A stretch of 64,000 nt of DNA from Mycoplasma parvum str. Indiana (GTDB lineage Bacteria > Bacillota_I > Bacilli_A > Mycoplasmatales > Mycoplasmoidaceae). This document shows, in pieces, positions 21,765-33,622 of the stretch (position 1 is the stretch's first letter; every line of letters begins with the position of its first letter). Made by a program: the position numbers and the translations under genes. The notes beneath the pieces were generated by a model, which saw only the letters and a list, made by a program, of their open reading frames with translations, was not told the origin of the DNA and ran no database searches. Location: assembly GCF_000477415.1 (NCBI RefSeq), contig NC_022575.1, positions 310,001-374,000 of the forward strand, given 5' to 3'.

Positions 21765-22982
21765 ATGATGAAGAAAAATTTATGTCTTGGGATTGTTGGA
21801 TGTCCTGCTGGTCTTTATGTAGGTTCAACCAATTTAAAACAAGATCTTAATATTGGTGAATCTAAAGATCTTGGAACTAATGAAATTGATTCCATTGAGA
21901 AAATTTGAAAAAATCAACAAAAAACCATTTTGATCAATAAAGATACAAAAATTACAGTTACCCAACTTGACGATGGAAAATATGGAAAGAAAGTAAAAGT
22001 TGGAATTAACTGTATGAATGGAGATTTGATTGGATGGGGAAATAATTTCTGAGCGGGGGGGGAGAATGAAAAATTAAAAAATGAAAAAATGAAAAAAGAA
22101 TGAAATGCTTTTAAAAATACATTTGAAGCAGGTATTAAAGGATATCTAAATCTAATTTTTGGTTGCAACTACAGGGAAGCAATTGAATCGGCAGATTCTG
22201 GAGAATGATACAATAAAGAAATTTTGGGAAACAGTAGAGAAGATATTGCAAGAGTAGGAATTGTTTCTAGAATGAAAAATCCTACTGTAAATAACATAAA
22301 CGAAAATCAAAGCAATGAGAGAGAATCAGAAAGAAATAAATTTGAAGACATCTGAAACAATATTTTTGGAGGAAGAACTCCATTTGTAGCAGATAAAAAA
22401 ACCTCTATAACCAATACTGTAATTGAGGTATGAGTTCATAAACGCGATGAGTTTAAAGTATGATGAAACGAGAATAAAATACAACCACTAATCAGGAGAA
22501 GCATTGCGCGAAGTTTAATAAAAATCATCTTGGGGGCAAAATGATGTACTAAAAAAAATTGAAATTTAGAAAAATGTGAACAAGAATCCAATTATCAAGC
22601 AAATCAAAACTTATCTCGGGAAGGATTTCAAGAAAATGAATACAAAGAATTTCGTCTTGACGGGCAATATGGTTTTACTTGGAATCCTGGAAACAATGGG
22701 AGAGGTAAACCAGATTGAACTTGGCAAAAATTAAAGGAATGAACAAAAGGTAGTCAAGAATGATGAAAAAATGTTAGGGATTATTTAGGGCAAATTTCAA
22801 ACAGTGCCTTTTTTTATAGCAGTAATAAAAATTTAGCAAAAGTTTTGGTTACAGAAATTTTTAAGGAAATTGTTGGTCAACAAAGATTTGAAGCCATCAA
22901 ATTTCAAAAAAGAGATGAGAATTGCAAAATTGGAAGAAATGGATTAATTTGTTTTGGAAATGGATTAGTCTGAAGAAAATAA
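21765..22982 (+). CDS. Family A surface-type paralogue, copy A3, with G8 tract
   Basis: 405 residues, double ATG. N-terminal half very close to A2, C-terminal half diverged, as if mosaic. G8 tract at 22055-22062 reads GCG GGG GGG GAG (FWAGGENEK) and is in frame, so the gene is ON. Motifs: INCMNGDLIGW, LNLIFGC, LGAKWC and the C-terminal CKIGRNGLICFGNGL, where Pro after the second Cys is replaced by Phe. Function unknown. Confidence 0.8.
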
Positions 22983-23215
22983 AAACTTTTTTATTCAATA
23001 TTCAAGATAGAAAATTATTCTTATTGAAAAAAAGATAAATAAAAACTAAAAAAATTCTGATAAATGGCAATAAAATTTTTCTTAACAACGCAAAATTTAT
23101 GCAAAAATCAAATTAAAATTTGAATTAAAAGAAATAATCACAATTAAAATATTTAGATTTGTTTTTATTCAGGAAAAAGTTTTTTCAAAAATAATTTAGC
23201 AGGGGAAATAAATAA

Positions 23216-23473
23216 ATGAGTTGATCTGATTGTTGATATACTCTAAAAATTTTTGATACTGGCGATTGATTTGTAATTTTTTTAATTGTTTTTTCAGTCA
23301 TTTCAATGACATGAGTGATTTTAGAGATGATAAGGGAAAAAAAGAAGATGTCTTACAAAGAATTTATAGAGTATCTAAAAGATGGAAGTTACATTGAGAC
23401 TGGAACTAAGTGGACTAAGGATTTTATAAAAAAAGTAAAAAGAGGAAATTGAATAAAAGGATGGATTAGATAA
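23216..23473 (+). CDS. Small single-span membrane protein s1
   Basis: 85 residues, ATG start, five TGA Trp. One hydrophobic span (about 17-37), then REKKKMSYKEFIEYL and a basic tail. It is paralogous to the gene at 24874 (shared REKK-x-M-[SN]-YK-x-F-x-x-YL after the span). Each copy directly precedes a family A gene (A4, A5). Function unknown. Confidence 0.65.
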
Positions 23474-23587
23474 ATCTAAATCAAGAACTTTAAAAAAGAG
23501 AATTTATTTTTAAAAGCATAAGTAATAAGTAAAAAGAGAAGAGTTTAAACATTAAACAAATAAAAAAATATTTAATGAGATAATTCT

Positions 23588-24721
23588 ATGAAAGGGATTT
23601 GATTCTTAGGTATTTTTGGATGTCCGCTGGGTGTTTGCATGAGTATGGGAGGAAAATCAAATATGAAGATTGGAGTTAAGAATACTATACAAGGAGAACA
23701 GATATTAGAAATAGATGAACTTAAAAATAAGAAATTAAAAATTGATGAACTTAATGGATTAGAACTAAGTCAAGAATCTCTGGGGGGGGTAAAACCAAAA
23801 ATTAAAATCTCGGTTTTTTGCATGGATGGGGATTTAATTGGTGCTCCTGCTGATTGATGGAAAGAAACTGAAAGTACAATGGGAGGAAAAGAATTTTGAG
23901 AAACTCTAGAGAAGACTTTAAAAGGTTATATGAATTTAATATTTGGATGTCGATTACAAGATGCTATTAATAAAGCACCCAATATGAAATGATTAACTGG
24001 TACGTCTAATTCTTCATCTGAGCAAGATGCCGCAGGCATATCTATTGCTATTAGGAAAAAATTGGGAAAAATGGATCCAAAACTTGGCTTTGAAAAGCTA
24101 TTTGAAGGCAATTTGTCTAGGAATTATCGAAAAAAATTCACGTCAGAGAAAGCATCAATTGAAGTTTATTTATATGACAGAAACGAATTTAAATCTACAC
24201 ATGAAGAATCAATCAAAAAGCAATTTAGAAAATCAATTGCCTCCGCATTAATTGATTTAATTATTTCTTCTGAATGATGCGCAAAGAAAGATTCATCAAA
24301 TACTTCATGTCTTGAATGAAATAACTACAAAAATAAAGAAAATTGAAAAAAGGAAATTAAGGATGAAGAAAATTGATTAATTGGTCAGGAAAAATTAGAT
24401 GGGACTATTGGAATAATGTGAAATCCTAGGAATGAATGAAATGGCACGCCAAAATGAAAGTGAGACAAAATTAAAAATTGAGAAAATTTAGACAACAATT
24501 GATGAAAAAATGTAAAAGAAATTCTTAATGATATTAAGAGAAGTTCTTGATTCAATAAAAATACTGAAAAAGTTGCAGAGCTCATCGGAGCACATTTTTT
24601 GGGAAGATTCTTAAATGGAGATCTTAAGATTAAAAATTTTTTAGAACAAAAGGTAGAATTATGTAAAATTGCGTCAAATGGAATAATATGCCCTCGGGGC
24701 GGAGTGATTTGAAAAAATTAA
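23588..24721 (+). CDS. Family A surface-type paralogue, copy A4, with G8 tract
   Basis: 377 residues, ATG start; the most divergent A member. N-terminus KGIWFLGIFGCPLGVCMS, then VFCMDGDLIGA, a helix ending LNLIFGC, SEWC and the end module CKIASNGIICPRGGVIW. G8 at 23782-23789 reads CTG GGG GGG GTA (ESLGGVKPK) upstream of the CMDGD strand, a different place from other A genes, and is in frame. Lies between the small membrane genes at 23216 and 24874. Confidence 0.78.
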
Positions 24722-24873
24722 AAATCTTAAAGAAAATTTATATTTTGATTTTTAACTATAAAAATAACAATAAACTCTTGTTTCTTAATTTAGTTAGTTT
24801 TTTAAAAATTTAATAAAGATAAAAAACCTACATTAAACTACTGAAATTAAATTTTTAGTTTTGCTAGCATAAG

Positions 24874-25200
24874 ATGGGTTGTTTAATAGACATATTCTAT
24901 CCTCAATTAACAAGAGGATGAAATATATTTTTAGTAATAAGTTTTATATTCTCTTTTACATGATTCCTCATGGAATGATGAAGAGAAAAAAAAGATATGA
25001 ATTATAAAAATTTCTCCAAATATTTGATTTGGTTTTCTAGTAATTGTTTTTCTAAAAGTTTAGAAAAGACAAAAGCAACTTTGGAATATCTTCGTAATTT
25101 TTCATTAGACAAAGAATTGAAAAAATTCAAAGAAAAAATCAAAAAAATAATGTCAAGTAAAAAAATAATACTAAAGATAAAAAACTTGATAAGTTTCTAG
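24874..25200 (+). CDS. Small single-span membrane protein s2
   Basis: 108 residues, ATG start. Hydrophobic span about residues 16-36 followed by WWREKKDMNYKNFSKYL and a lysine-rich tail with coiled-coil character. Paralogue of s1 (23216). TAG stop is 6 nt before the A5 start, so the two are probably one transcript with coupled translation. Confidence 0.65.
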
Positions 25201-25206
25201 AATAGA

Positions 25207-26427
25207 TTGTTAAAAAAATGATTAATTCTTGGACTTTTTGGCTGTCCTACTGGAGTTTGTTTTGGCATTAACCTAGAAAAATATTTAAGCTTAGGGCAGA
25301 AAAAATCAATAGAAGGAAGTTATATTGAAACTACTGAAGAAATTAAAGAGAAAGATCAAAAAAAGATTTCTGTTGGGAATGAATCCAATGTTACGATTAC
25401 ACTCCTTGAAGAGAATAACAAAAAGCATAAAAACAGGATAAAGGTTAGTATTAATTGCATGGATGGTGATTTGATTGGTTGGGAAGATAATTTCTTGGAT
25501 AAGAATCCATCTGCAACTTCAGGATGAGATAAATTTCAACAAACTTTTCAGAAAGGGCTTGAAGGTTATCTGAATTTAATTTTTGGGTGCGATTATAAAA
25601 GGGCAGTAGAAGCGGCGAGTTCTGAGGATTGATGAAATACTGAAAAATTTGGAAAAAATCTAGAAGATATTGCTACGGTAAGCTTATTTGCTCGTGCTGG
25701 AAAAAATAGTAATGAAGAATTAAATAATAGTGATATTTTACGGGGGGGGCGAATTAATGACGAAAAAACTGATTTTGAAAAAATATGAAAATTATTTAAA
25801 GGTCCGATACCAAGAGACGCCAAAAAAAGAGTAATAACAAATACTGCTGCAGAAATATGATTATATGACAAAAATGAACATAAACATGAATATGTGCCAA
25901 TGATTCAAAAATTAGTTAGAGAAAGCATCGCAAATAGTCTAATGAGGCTTGTTTTTGATTCAACATGATATACCAAAAGATATTTTGATGCAGAACAAAG
26001 AGGATGGAAATATAAAGAAGAACAAAAATACAGTGTTTCAGAAGAATTTAACACAATTGTATCGCAAAATGATCAAGATGAAACATTTAAAAGATTTAAG
26101 CTTGATGGAAATGAAGGATTTAAATGACACCCTGGAGATGGGAAGAATGGCGGAAAACCAAAATGAATGTGAGAAAAAATAAAAAAATGAAATTCTAACG
26201 AAAAAGAATGATGGCAAGAAGTTAAAAAATATTTAAAAGATATATCAGCAAGTTCCTATTTTTCCAGCAAAAATAGCGAAGTAGCAAAAGTTTTGTGTTA
26301 TGAAATTTTCAAAAATTTAATTGGACAGAAAAAACTTCAACTTATTAAATCAAAGGACAAGTGATGTAAAATAGGTTGAAATGGGGTAACTTGCCCTAAT
26401 GGAGGATTAGCTTGAAGGAAAGAATAA
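25207..26427 (+). CDS. Family A surface-type paralogue, copy A5, with G8 tract; first gene of cassette 1
   Basis: 406 residues, TTG start. N-terminus LKKWLILGLFGCPTGVCFG, then INCMDGDLIGW, LNLIFGC, a central variable loop, and the end module CKIGWNGVTCPNGGLAW. G8 at 25742-25749 reads CGG GGG GGG CGA (LRGGRIND), in frame. Closest relative is A6; both begin an A-B-C-D cassette. The next gene B1 starts 45 nt downstream. Confidence 0.8.
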
Positions 26428-26472
26428 TTTTTTCAAAAATTCTACAAAGAGTTTAAATAGATCTAATAAATT

Positions 26473-27513
26473 ATGAAAATATGAAGCTTACTGCTTGTAC
26501 CAGCAATTGGAGCTGGATCATTCGCGGGGTCAATGGTAAGAAACGATATTGAGATCCAAGTTAATAATGAAAAAATTAATGTAAATCCTATAAAGTTTAA
26601 TCAGCTTAAAGATAGTTTTAATGAAAAATCAGGAGTAAACTTCAATGAATTTAAAGACAATACCTCCAAACAAATGAAAATTATTCTACCCTGTTGAAAT
26701 GGGGATTTATTAACTGAATATAAAACAAAAGAAAATAATGTTGGACAAGGTAAACTTGAACAACATTTAAAAAATTTCAAAAATGCCTGAAAATCAATTG
26801 AACAAAAAATTAAGGAAATTTTGAATAGAACTTACGGTTGTAAAGAAATTGAAAATTTAGAGTTTAGAGTTGGGGTTATAGATTTTGAAACAATTAAAGA
26901 GCAGGGAAACCAAGGCATAATAAATGGAAAAATGAAAAAAATAAATTCTGGGGGGGGCGACAGCAATATAGAATTCACTTTCAACTGAAAGAGAAACGCG
27001 ATAGTGAAAAACTATCAAGAACATGACAAAATAATTAGATTGTATGAAGCTAGCATCGGCGGGGATGAAACAAAGAAAAAACTAAACATTATGGTTTACG
27101 AAATTTTAAGAGAGGCTGCAAGACGAACAATGAAAAATTATAAATGAGGGAAATTAGGAACAACAGGAAGCATAGATATTTTTAAATCTGAGTATTCTAA
27201 AACGGAAACAAAAAATAAAGAAATACAAAGAATTGTAACAGGGGGAGCAATCGATACATTTGAATTAAGCCAATGATGTTTTAGTAAATTAGATGAATGC
27301 ACCAAAACAGAAAATTGAAAAGAAAATAAGCTTTTTGAATTTTTTTCCAGCTGTTGAAGGAATAAAGTAACTGGAGGGGAAAAATTATTATCAGAATTTG
27401 TTGAACAAGTTAAGAAAGTTATTAAAGGCAACAAGAGCGATGAACAAGAAAAATGTAATTTATGAGAAGGTGGAATAATTTGTTCTAAAGGAGGATTAAT
27501 TTATAAAAAATAA
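26473..27513 (+). CDS. Family B surface-type paralogue, copy B1, with G8 tract
   Basis: 346 residues, ATG start. N-terminus KIWSLLLVPAIGAGSFAGS looks like a signal peptide or anchor. Then an LPCWNGDLLTEY strand, a helix ending NRTYGC, SQWCFSKLDEC and the end module CNLWEGGIICSKGGLIY. G8 at 26950-26957 reads GGG GGG GGC (NSGGGDSN) and is in frame. Same cysteine plan as family A though overall sequence differs. Followed in the same frame by C1 after a short stop-rich spacer. Confidence 0.78.
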
Positions 27514-27531
27514 ATCTAATAATAGAAAAAA

Positions 27532-28575
27532 ATTAAGAGTGGTTGAACTATACTTGGTTTCCCAGGGGTTATTGTTGGACCTATTTTGGGTATTTTTGGA
27601 ACTAAAGAAACAACTTTAAAAATAAACAATAAAAAAGTAATTGTAAATCCTCCAGAAATGACTTTTTCCCCGAAAAAACAACATCCTTTTGAAAAATTAA
27701 ATGTAAAGAAATTAGAAAATACAAAGGAAAAAATCAAAATAGTAAGTTTGTGCTTAAATGGGGATATGCTACCTGAGTGAATAAAAAATAAAGGGAATCA
27801 AAATCTTGGAAAAGATGATCAAAAACTATCAAATATTAAAAATGGCGATCATGTTTTACAAGAAGTTTTAAGAAAGTTCTTAGACTTAATTATCGGATGT
27901 CAAGATAGAGGAGAGGAAATGAGGGAAAGTTGATTCGATCGAATTGTTGAAAAAAAAGATTTAGGAACTATGTATATCAACGTTAGAAACAAAAAATATT
28001 TGGATAAATTAAAGTTGATGAAAGATCAAATTAATTATCAAAGGGAGTGTAAAGGAAAAAATCTTATTGGAATGTTTTGTAAATTAGAAGGTAATTTTAA
28101 AGATTCATGAAAAAGTGAAGTTAAAAAAGTTATTGAAGAAAAAATTTGAAAAATTTTAAAACAATTTATGATTGGATGAGTTGATTTAAAGAAAGTTAAA
28201 TGAGGAAAAAATTCAGCTTCTATTAATACTGTTGAATGAGAAATAAAAAATGGCAAAAATAAGAAAAAAGTTCAAATTGAGTATGGTAGTGGATATACAG
28301 ACTTTGAAATTGGAGAATGATGATTTAAAACTGGATTAATACAAAAAGGAAAGGAAGCGATTTTAAAGGAACTTGAACAACAAAAAAGTAACAATAAAAA
28401 TGACTGAGTCGATAGAATAAAGTTCATGATCGGGCGAAATAAGGCTAATATTGAAGATTTTTTCAAAAATTGATTATGAAATGAACTTGAAAAAGAATTT
28501 TCAGAAAAACTTAAATCTGATTGTGGGATGTGAAATAGAGGAGTATCTTGCCCTGAAGGAGGATTAGTTTATTAG
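27532..28575 (+). CDS. Family C surface-type paralogue, copy C1, ATT start
   Basis: 347 residues. The frame opens after TAG and reads AAA AAA ATT AAG AGT GGT; no ATG, GTG or TTG precedes the conserved N-terminus (GFPGVIVGPILGIFGTKET), so ATT at 27532 is the likely start. Motifs: LCLNGDMLPEW, IIGC, a Trp-rich centre (IGEWWFKTGL), IKFMIGRNKANIEDFF and the end module CGMWNRGVSCPEGGLVY. The loop where C2 has G8 reads KKDLGTMYI here, without a G run. Confidence 0.75.
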
Positions 28576-28722
28576 TTATTCAAAATAAAATGGATAAATG
28601 AATACTTTAAATAATTAATTATTTTTCAAAATCGATTATTTGAACTAAAAAATAAAAATTTAAATTTTTATTTATTTTTTACTATTCAAGGAAAAATAGC
28701 TTTAAGTATAAATTTTTAAAAA

Positions 28723-29853
28723 ATTAAGGGTGTTTTATTTTTATTTGGTCTTCCAGGAGTTTTTATGGGACCTTTTATGGGATTTTTTGGTTTTAAAAAA
28801 ACATCTTTAAATGTAGAGGGGAGACAAGTTACTGTCGACGAATCGGCAGTAACTTTTTCACCAAATGTGCAAAATCCCTTCAAGGAGTGAAAACAGAATA
28901 AACAACAAAAAGACAAAAAATTTGTTATTTTTGGGTTATGTTTAAATGGAGAATTTCGGCCTGAGATTTTGAAAAAATGAGAACAAATCCCAGTGGCCAA
29001 TAGATCACAAGTAATTAGAAACGCAATAAGAGGTGGTTTAAAAAAAATAGATGAAATGTTAAGAAAAAGTATAAATAAATGAGTAGGGTGTCAAGAATCA
29101 GATTTAGTTGATGAGAGCGGGAAAGTTGGTGTTGGTTTTCTTGAACAGATATTTGTTGCCAATGAAAATGGGGGAGACAGCGGGTTAATTAATTGAACAT
29201 TAAAAAATGAAGAAAGAAGTAGTACAAGGATTGCAGCAAATTATATAAATGAATGTACACGATCAAGAAGGAAGGGGATGGTGTGCAAGATAGAACCGCA
29301 ATTCGCTAATAGTAATACAAATATTAAAAGTGAAGTTAAAAAAACGATAGAAAATAAACTTGAAGAAGCTATTGAGAAACTTGTTTGAACGTGACTTGAT
29401 AAAGGAGATTGAAAAGATCAAAAATTTTGTAATTTTTTAAATGGATTTATGAATAAATCTTTTAATGACTCAGACTGTTTAAAAACAGGACAAATGGGTA
29501 GAGATAATCATCTTAGAGAAGATATTAGGCAAATAGTTCAAGATTCGAATGCAAATGGAGATATGAATATTGAGATTGGAAACTGATGACTTTCGGGGAG
29601 ATGGAAAGAAAAACATCCGAATGTCAAATGAGGCGAGAAAGAAGGAACAAGTAACAATCGAGGAGTCACTGAAAAACTTATTGAATTTGCGGGAAGTATA
29701 GGTCGTTTGAGAGAGCAAACTTTAAAGCAAGTTGTTAAAGAACTTATTGAAGAATTTGAAAAAGGAATTATTAGTGAAAAAGAGGGTTTTTGTGGAGTAT
29801 GAAATGAGGGAATATCTTGCCCTGAAGGAGGAGTAGTGCTTTATAAAAAATAG
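28723..29853 (+). CDS. Family D surface-type paralogue, copy D1, ATT start
   Basis: 376 residues. Frame opens TAA AAA ATT AAG GGT GTT, so ATT at 28723 is the likely start. N-terminus LFLFGLPGVFMGPFMGFFG is strongly hydrophobic. Then LCLNGEFRPEI, INKWVGC, a VGVGFLEQIF block, EIGNWWLSGRW, LIEFAGSIG and the end module CGVWNEGISCPEGGVVLY. At the place where D2 and D3 carry G8 it has GGGGGA (ENGGDSG). Last gene of cassette 1. Confidence 0.75.
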
Positions 29854-30102
29854 AAAATAATTTTTTAAAAAATCAAAAAAATATCTAAAAAATTAGTTTT
29901 TAAATATTTCTGAAAGAATATAAATATAATTCTTTAAAAAAGTTCGATTTTATTTTTAAAGTTATTATTGGCTTAAATTCTACTGGTCAAATATATTTTT
30001 TGAATAAATAACCTCTCTATACTCTCTATAGAATAAAAAATTCTTCAAAAGTAAAAGTACCGCAGTTTGTATGAATAAAAAATTTTCTTATTTTTAAAGT
30101 GG

Positions 30103-31296
30103 ATTATTAAAAAGGGATTAATTTTTGGACTTGTTGGTTGTCCTGCGGGGGTTTGTTTCGGAACTAATTTAGAAGAACATTTAAGCTTAGGAAAGGGAAA
30201 AACAGTAAGAGAAAATGATGTGGAAATGACCCAAGATATCAAAGAAAGAGACCAAAAAAAGATTTCTGTTAGAAAAGAGTTAAATTTTACAGTCACGAGA
30301 CTTAAAGAAGATAACAAAAAGTATAAAAACAGGATAAAGGTTGGAGTTAACTGCATAGATGGGGATTTAATTGGTTGAGGGGATGATTTTTTGGAATCAC
30401 AACCATCGGAAATTTCGGGATGAAACAAATTTCAACAAACTTTTGAAAAAGGACTTAAGGGCTATTTAAATTTGATTTTTGGATGTGATTATAAAAAGGC
30501 CGTAGAAGCGGCGAATTCTGGAGATTGGTGAAATGCTGAAAAATTTGAAAAAAATCCAGAAAATATTGCTATGGTGGGTGTTGTTACTCGTTCTGGAAAA
30601 AATGTCAATGATATTACTCGGGGGGGGCAAAAACTAAACAATGAAACTGATTTTGAAAAAATATGAAATTTGTTTGAAGGTCGCAAGCCGAGAGATGAGC
30701 AAAAAAGAATTTCAATAACAAATACTGCAGTAGAAGTATGAATGTACAATAGGAATGAGTTTAAGCAACAATATATACCAATAATTCAAAAATTAGTCAG
30801 AAAAAGTATTTTGCGCAATACAATTCGAATCGTTCTTGGCGCTAAATGGTGCAATAAAAAATTTTTAAAAGAATGAAAATGTGAAGACTGAAAACAATAC
30901 AGTGTTTTGGGGGAATTAAAAGAAAACGGATTTTGAAACGTTCAAGATGAAATATTTGAACATCTTAAACTTGATGGAAGCACAGGATTTACATGAAATC
31001 CTGGTTTAAAGGGGGATGGCGGAAAACCAACATGAATGTGATAAGAAATAAACAAATGAACATCTAATAATAAAATGTGGTGACAAAAAGTTAAAGAATA
31101 TTTAAAGCAAATATCTGAAAGTTCCTATTTTTACAGTCAAAACAGCGAAGTTGCAAAAATACTATGTTATGAAATATTTAAAGATTTAATTGGCCAAGAA
31201 AAACTTCGAGTTATTAAATCAAAAGACAAATGATGCAAAGTTGGCTGAAATGGGGTGGCTTGCCCTGATGGAGGATTAGCTTGAGAGAAAGAATAA
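30103..31296 (+). pseudogene. Family A paralogue, copy A6, interrupted by a TAA; first gene of cassette 2
   Basis: Full-length homology to A5 (397 codons) with ATT at 30103 or 30106 as the probable start. N-terminus KKGLIFGLVGCPAGVCFG, INCIDGDLIGW-type strand as VNCIDGDLIGW, LNLIFGC, LGAKWC. G8 at 30620-30627 reads CGG GGG GGG CAA (TRGGQK), in frame. A TAA at 31042-31044, where A5 has GAG after the same Trp-Met-Trp, ends the protein after about 313 residues. The downstream 84 codons including the C-x8-C module (CKVGWNGVACPDGGLAW) remain in the same frame. Recent nonsense mutation or stop readthrough. Confidence 0.7.
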
Positions 31297-31342
31297 TTTT
31301 TTTAAAAATTCAACAAAGAATTTAAGTAAATCTAGTAAATTA

Positions 31343-32395
31343 ATGAAAATATGAAGTTTATTGTTTATTCCAGCAATTGGAATTGGATCATTCTCTGGGT
31401 CAATGGGAAGGAAAAATATCACAATCCAAGTTAATGATGAAAAAATTGATATTAATCCCACAAAATTTGAACATTTCATCGGTGATTTCAAAAAAATGGT
31501 TGGAGTAAATTTTGATGAATTTAAAGATAGCCCTTCAAAAAAAATAAACATTGTTCTACCCTGTTGAAATGGAAATTTATTAGAAGATTATTACGAAAAA
31601 GCAAAAACTGCTGGGCAAGGAAAATTTCAACAACATTTAAATAATTTCAGAAAAGCCTGAGAATTAATTGAACAAAAAGTTAGGGACATTTTAAATAAAA
31701 CTTATGGCTGTTTAGATGCAAGTGAATTAAAAATGAGAATTGGAGTTATAAATCTTGAAACAATGAAAGAAACCGAAAATTCAGGAATGATACGTGGAGA
31801 AATGAAAAAAATAGTTTCGGGTGGAACAGAACAAATACCACATAAAACTACATTTGCTTTTAACTGAATTAGAAATATAGGAAAAACAGCTCAAAGTAAG
31901 ACTGGAGAAATAATTCAATTGTATGATGCAGATATTGGCGGACAAGTAACCGTCAAAGAATTATGTAAGATGGTTTATAGCATTTTAAATGAGGCAGCAA
32001 AATTAACACTTAAAAAATATAAATGAGAGAAAAAAATAAGTTCAAACCGCAGTCAAGATACTTTTAGCGCAATTCCTTCTAATGGAATGAGAACTGAAGA
32101 AAAAATAAAACAATTTAATACGGGAGGTACTAACCAAGCATTTGAATTGAGTCAATGATGCTTCAGAAATATAGATCAATGTACTCAAAACAATTGAGAT
32201 AATGACAAACTTTTTGAATTCTTCTCTAGTTGTTACAGAAATAAAACAAATGGTGGAGAAAGCTTATTATTAGAATTTGTAGAACAAGTTAAAAAAATTA
32301 TTAAAGGTGATGATAAGAATAGTGATAGTAAGGAATGTAGTTTATGGAATCAAGGAATAACTTGCTCGGAAGGAGGATGAATTTGGAAAAAATAA
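31343..32395 (+). CDS. Family B surface-type paralogue, copy B2
   Basis: 350 residues, ATG start, 46 nt after A6. N-terminus KIWSLLFIPAIGIGSFSGS, LPCWNGNLLEDY, NKTYGC, SQWCFRNIDQC and end module CSLWNQGITCSEGGWIW. No poly-G run: the B1/B3 G8 loop reads IVSGGTEQ here (TCG GGT GGA). Diverged from B1 and B3, which are closer to one another. Confidence 0.78.
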
Positions 32396-32551
32396 AAAAT
32401 TGTATCCTATTAAAGAGCTATAAGAAAACATTTTTGAAACCACCTTTTAAGCAGTTATAAATATTTAATAAAGGACAAAATTTTAAAAAACATAATAAAT
32501 TTTTCAAACAAACATCAAAAATCTTTTAAATTTAGATAGATTTAAAAGATC

Positions 32552-33619
32552 ATGAAAATATGAAATTGATTATTATCCATGCCGGCGGTCGGAGTGGGAG
32601 CTACAGTTAGTACAGCGGGAATAAACAATGTCAAGATCAAAGTTAATAATGAAACAATCGAGGTAAATCCTTCAGAGTTTAATCATCTTAAAGATAGTTT
32701 TAAAAACGAAGTTGGAATAGACTTTAACGAACTTAAAAACCATTCTTCAAAAAAAATAAAAGTTATTTTACCCTGTTGAAATGGAGATTTATTAACTGAA
32801 TATAAATCAAAAGAAAATTCTGTTGAAAAAAATAAACTTAAACAACATTTAGATAATTTCAAAAAAGCCTGAACATCAATTGAACAAAAAATTAAAGATA
32901 TTTTAAATGAAACTTATGGTTGTAGAGAAGTTAAAGATTTAGAGCTTAGAGTTGGGGTTATAGATTTCGGAACAATTCAAGAAGACATAAATGGAGGCAT
33001 GATAAAAGGAAACATGAAAAAAATAAATGTTGGGGGGGGAATAAATAGAAATATACTACATAATATAGAATTTGTCTTTAACTGAAAAAGGGAAGCCAGA
33101 TCTACAAACTATAAAGAACATAGAAAAATAATTAGATTATATGAAGCAAGTATAGGAACTAATACAAATAAAAATCTAAATGTTATGGTTTACAAGATTT
33201 TAAGTGAAGCGGCAAGATTAACACTTAACAAGTATGAATGGAAAAAATTATCAACAAATCAAACAAGCACAGACAGTTTTAGCGCTAAACATTCTGGATC
33301 AGAAAGAATAAATAAAGACATACAAAAACTTGAGACTGGAGGGGCAGGAATGAGTGCATTTGAATTAAGTCAGTGATGTTTTAGTAACTTGGTTAAATGC
33401 ACTAGTCCAGAAAAATGGGACGATAACAAACTTTTTGAATTTTTTTCTAGCTGTTGAAGGAATAGAGTAACTGGAGGGGAAAATCTATTATCGGAATTTA
33501 TTGAGCAAGTTAAAAAAGTTATTAAAGGCGAAAAGAGTGATAAACAAGAAAAATGTAATTTATGGGAAAGTGGAATAATTTGCTCTAAAGGAGGATTAAT
33601 CTATAAAAAAGAAAACTAG
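32552..33619 (+). CDS. Family B surface-type paralogue, copy B3, with G8 tract
   Basis: 355 residues, ATG start. N-terminus KIWNWLLSMPAVGVGATVS. LPCWNGDLLTEY, NETYGC, SQWCFSNLVKC and end module CNLWESGIICSKGGLIY. G8 at 33032-33039 reads GGG GGG GGA (NVGGGINRN), in frame. It ends at a TAG with C2 beginning 3 nt later in the same reading frame. Confidence 0.78.
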
Positions 33620-33622
33620 AAA

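Noticed and set aside
30045-30428. 127-codon minus-strand open frame
   Set aside because: Antisense shadow of A6; no recognisable protein features beyond those forced by the A6 codons.
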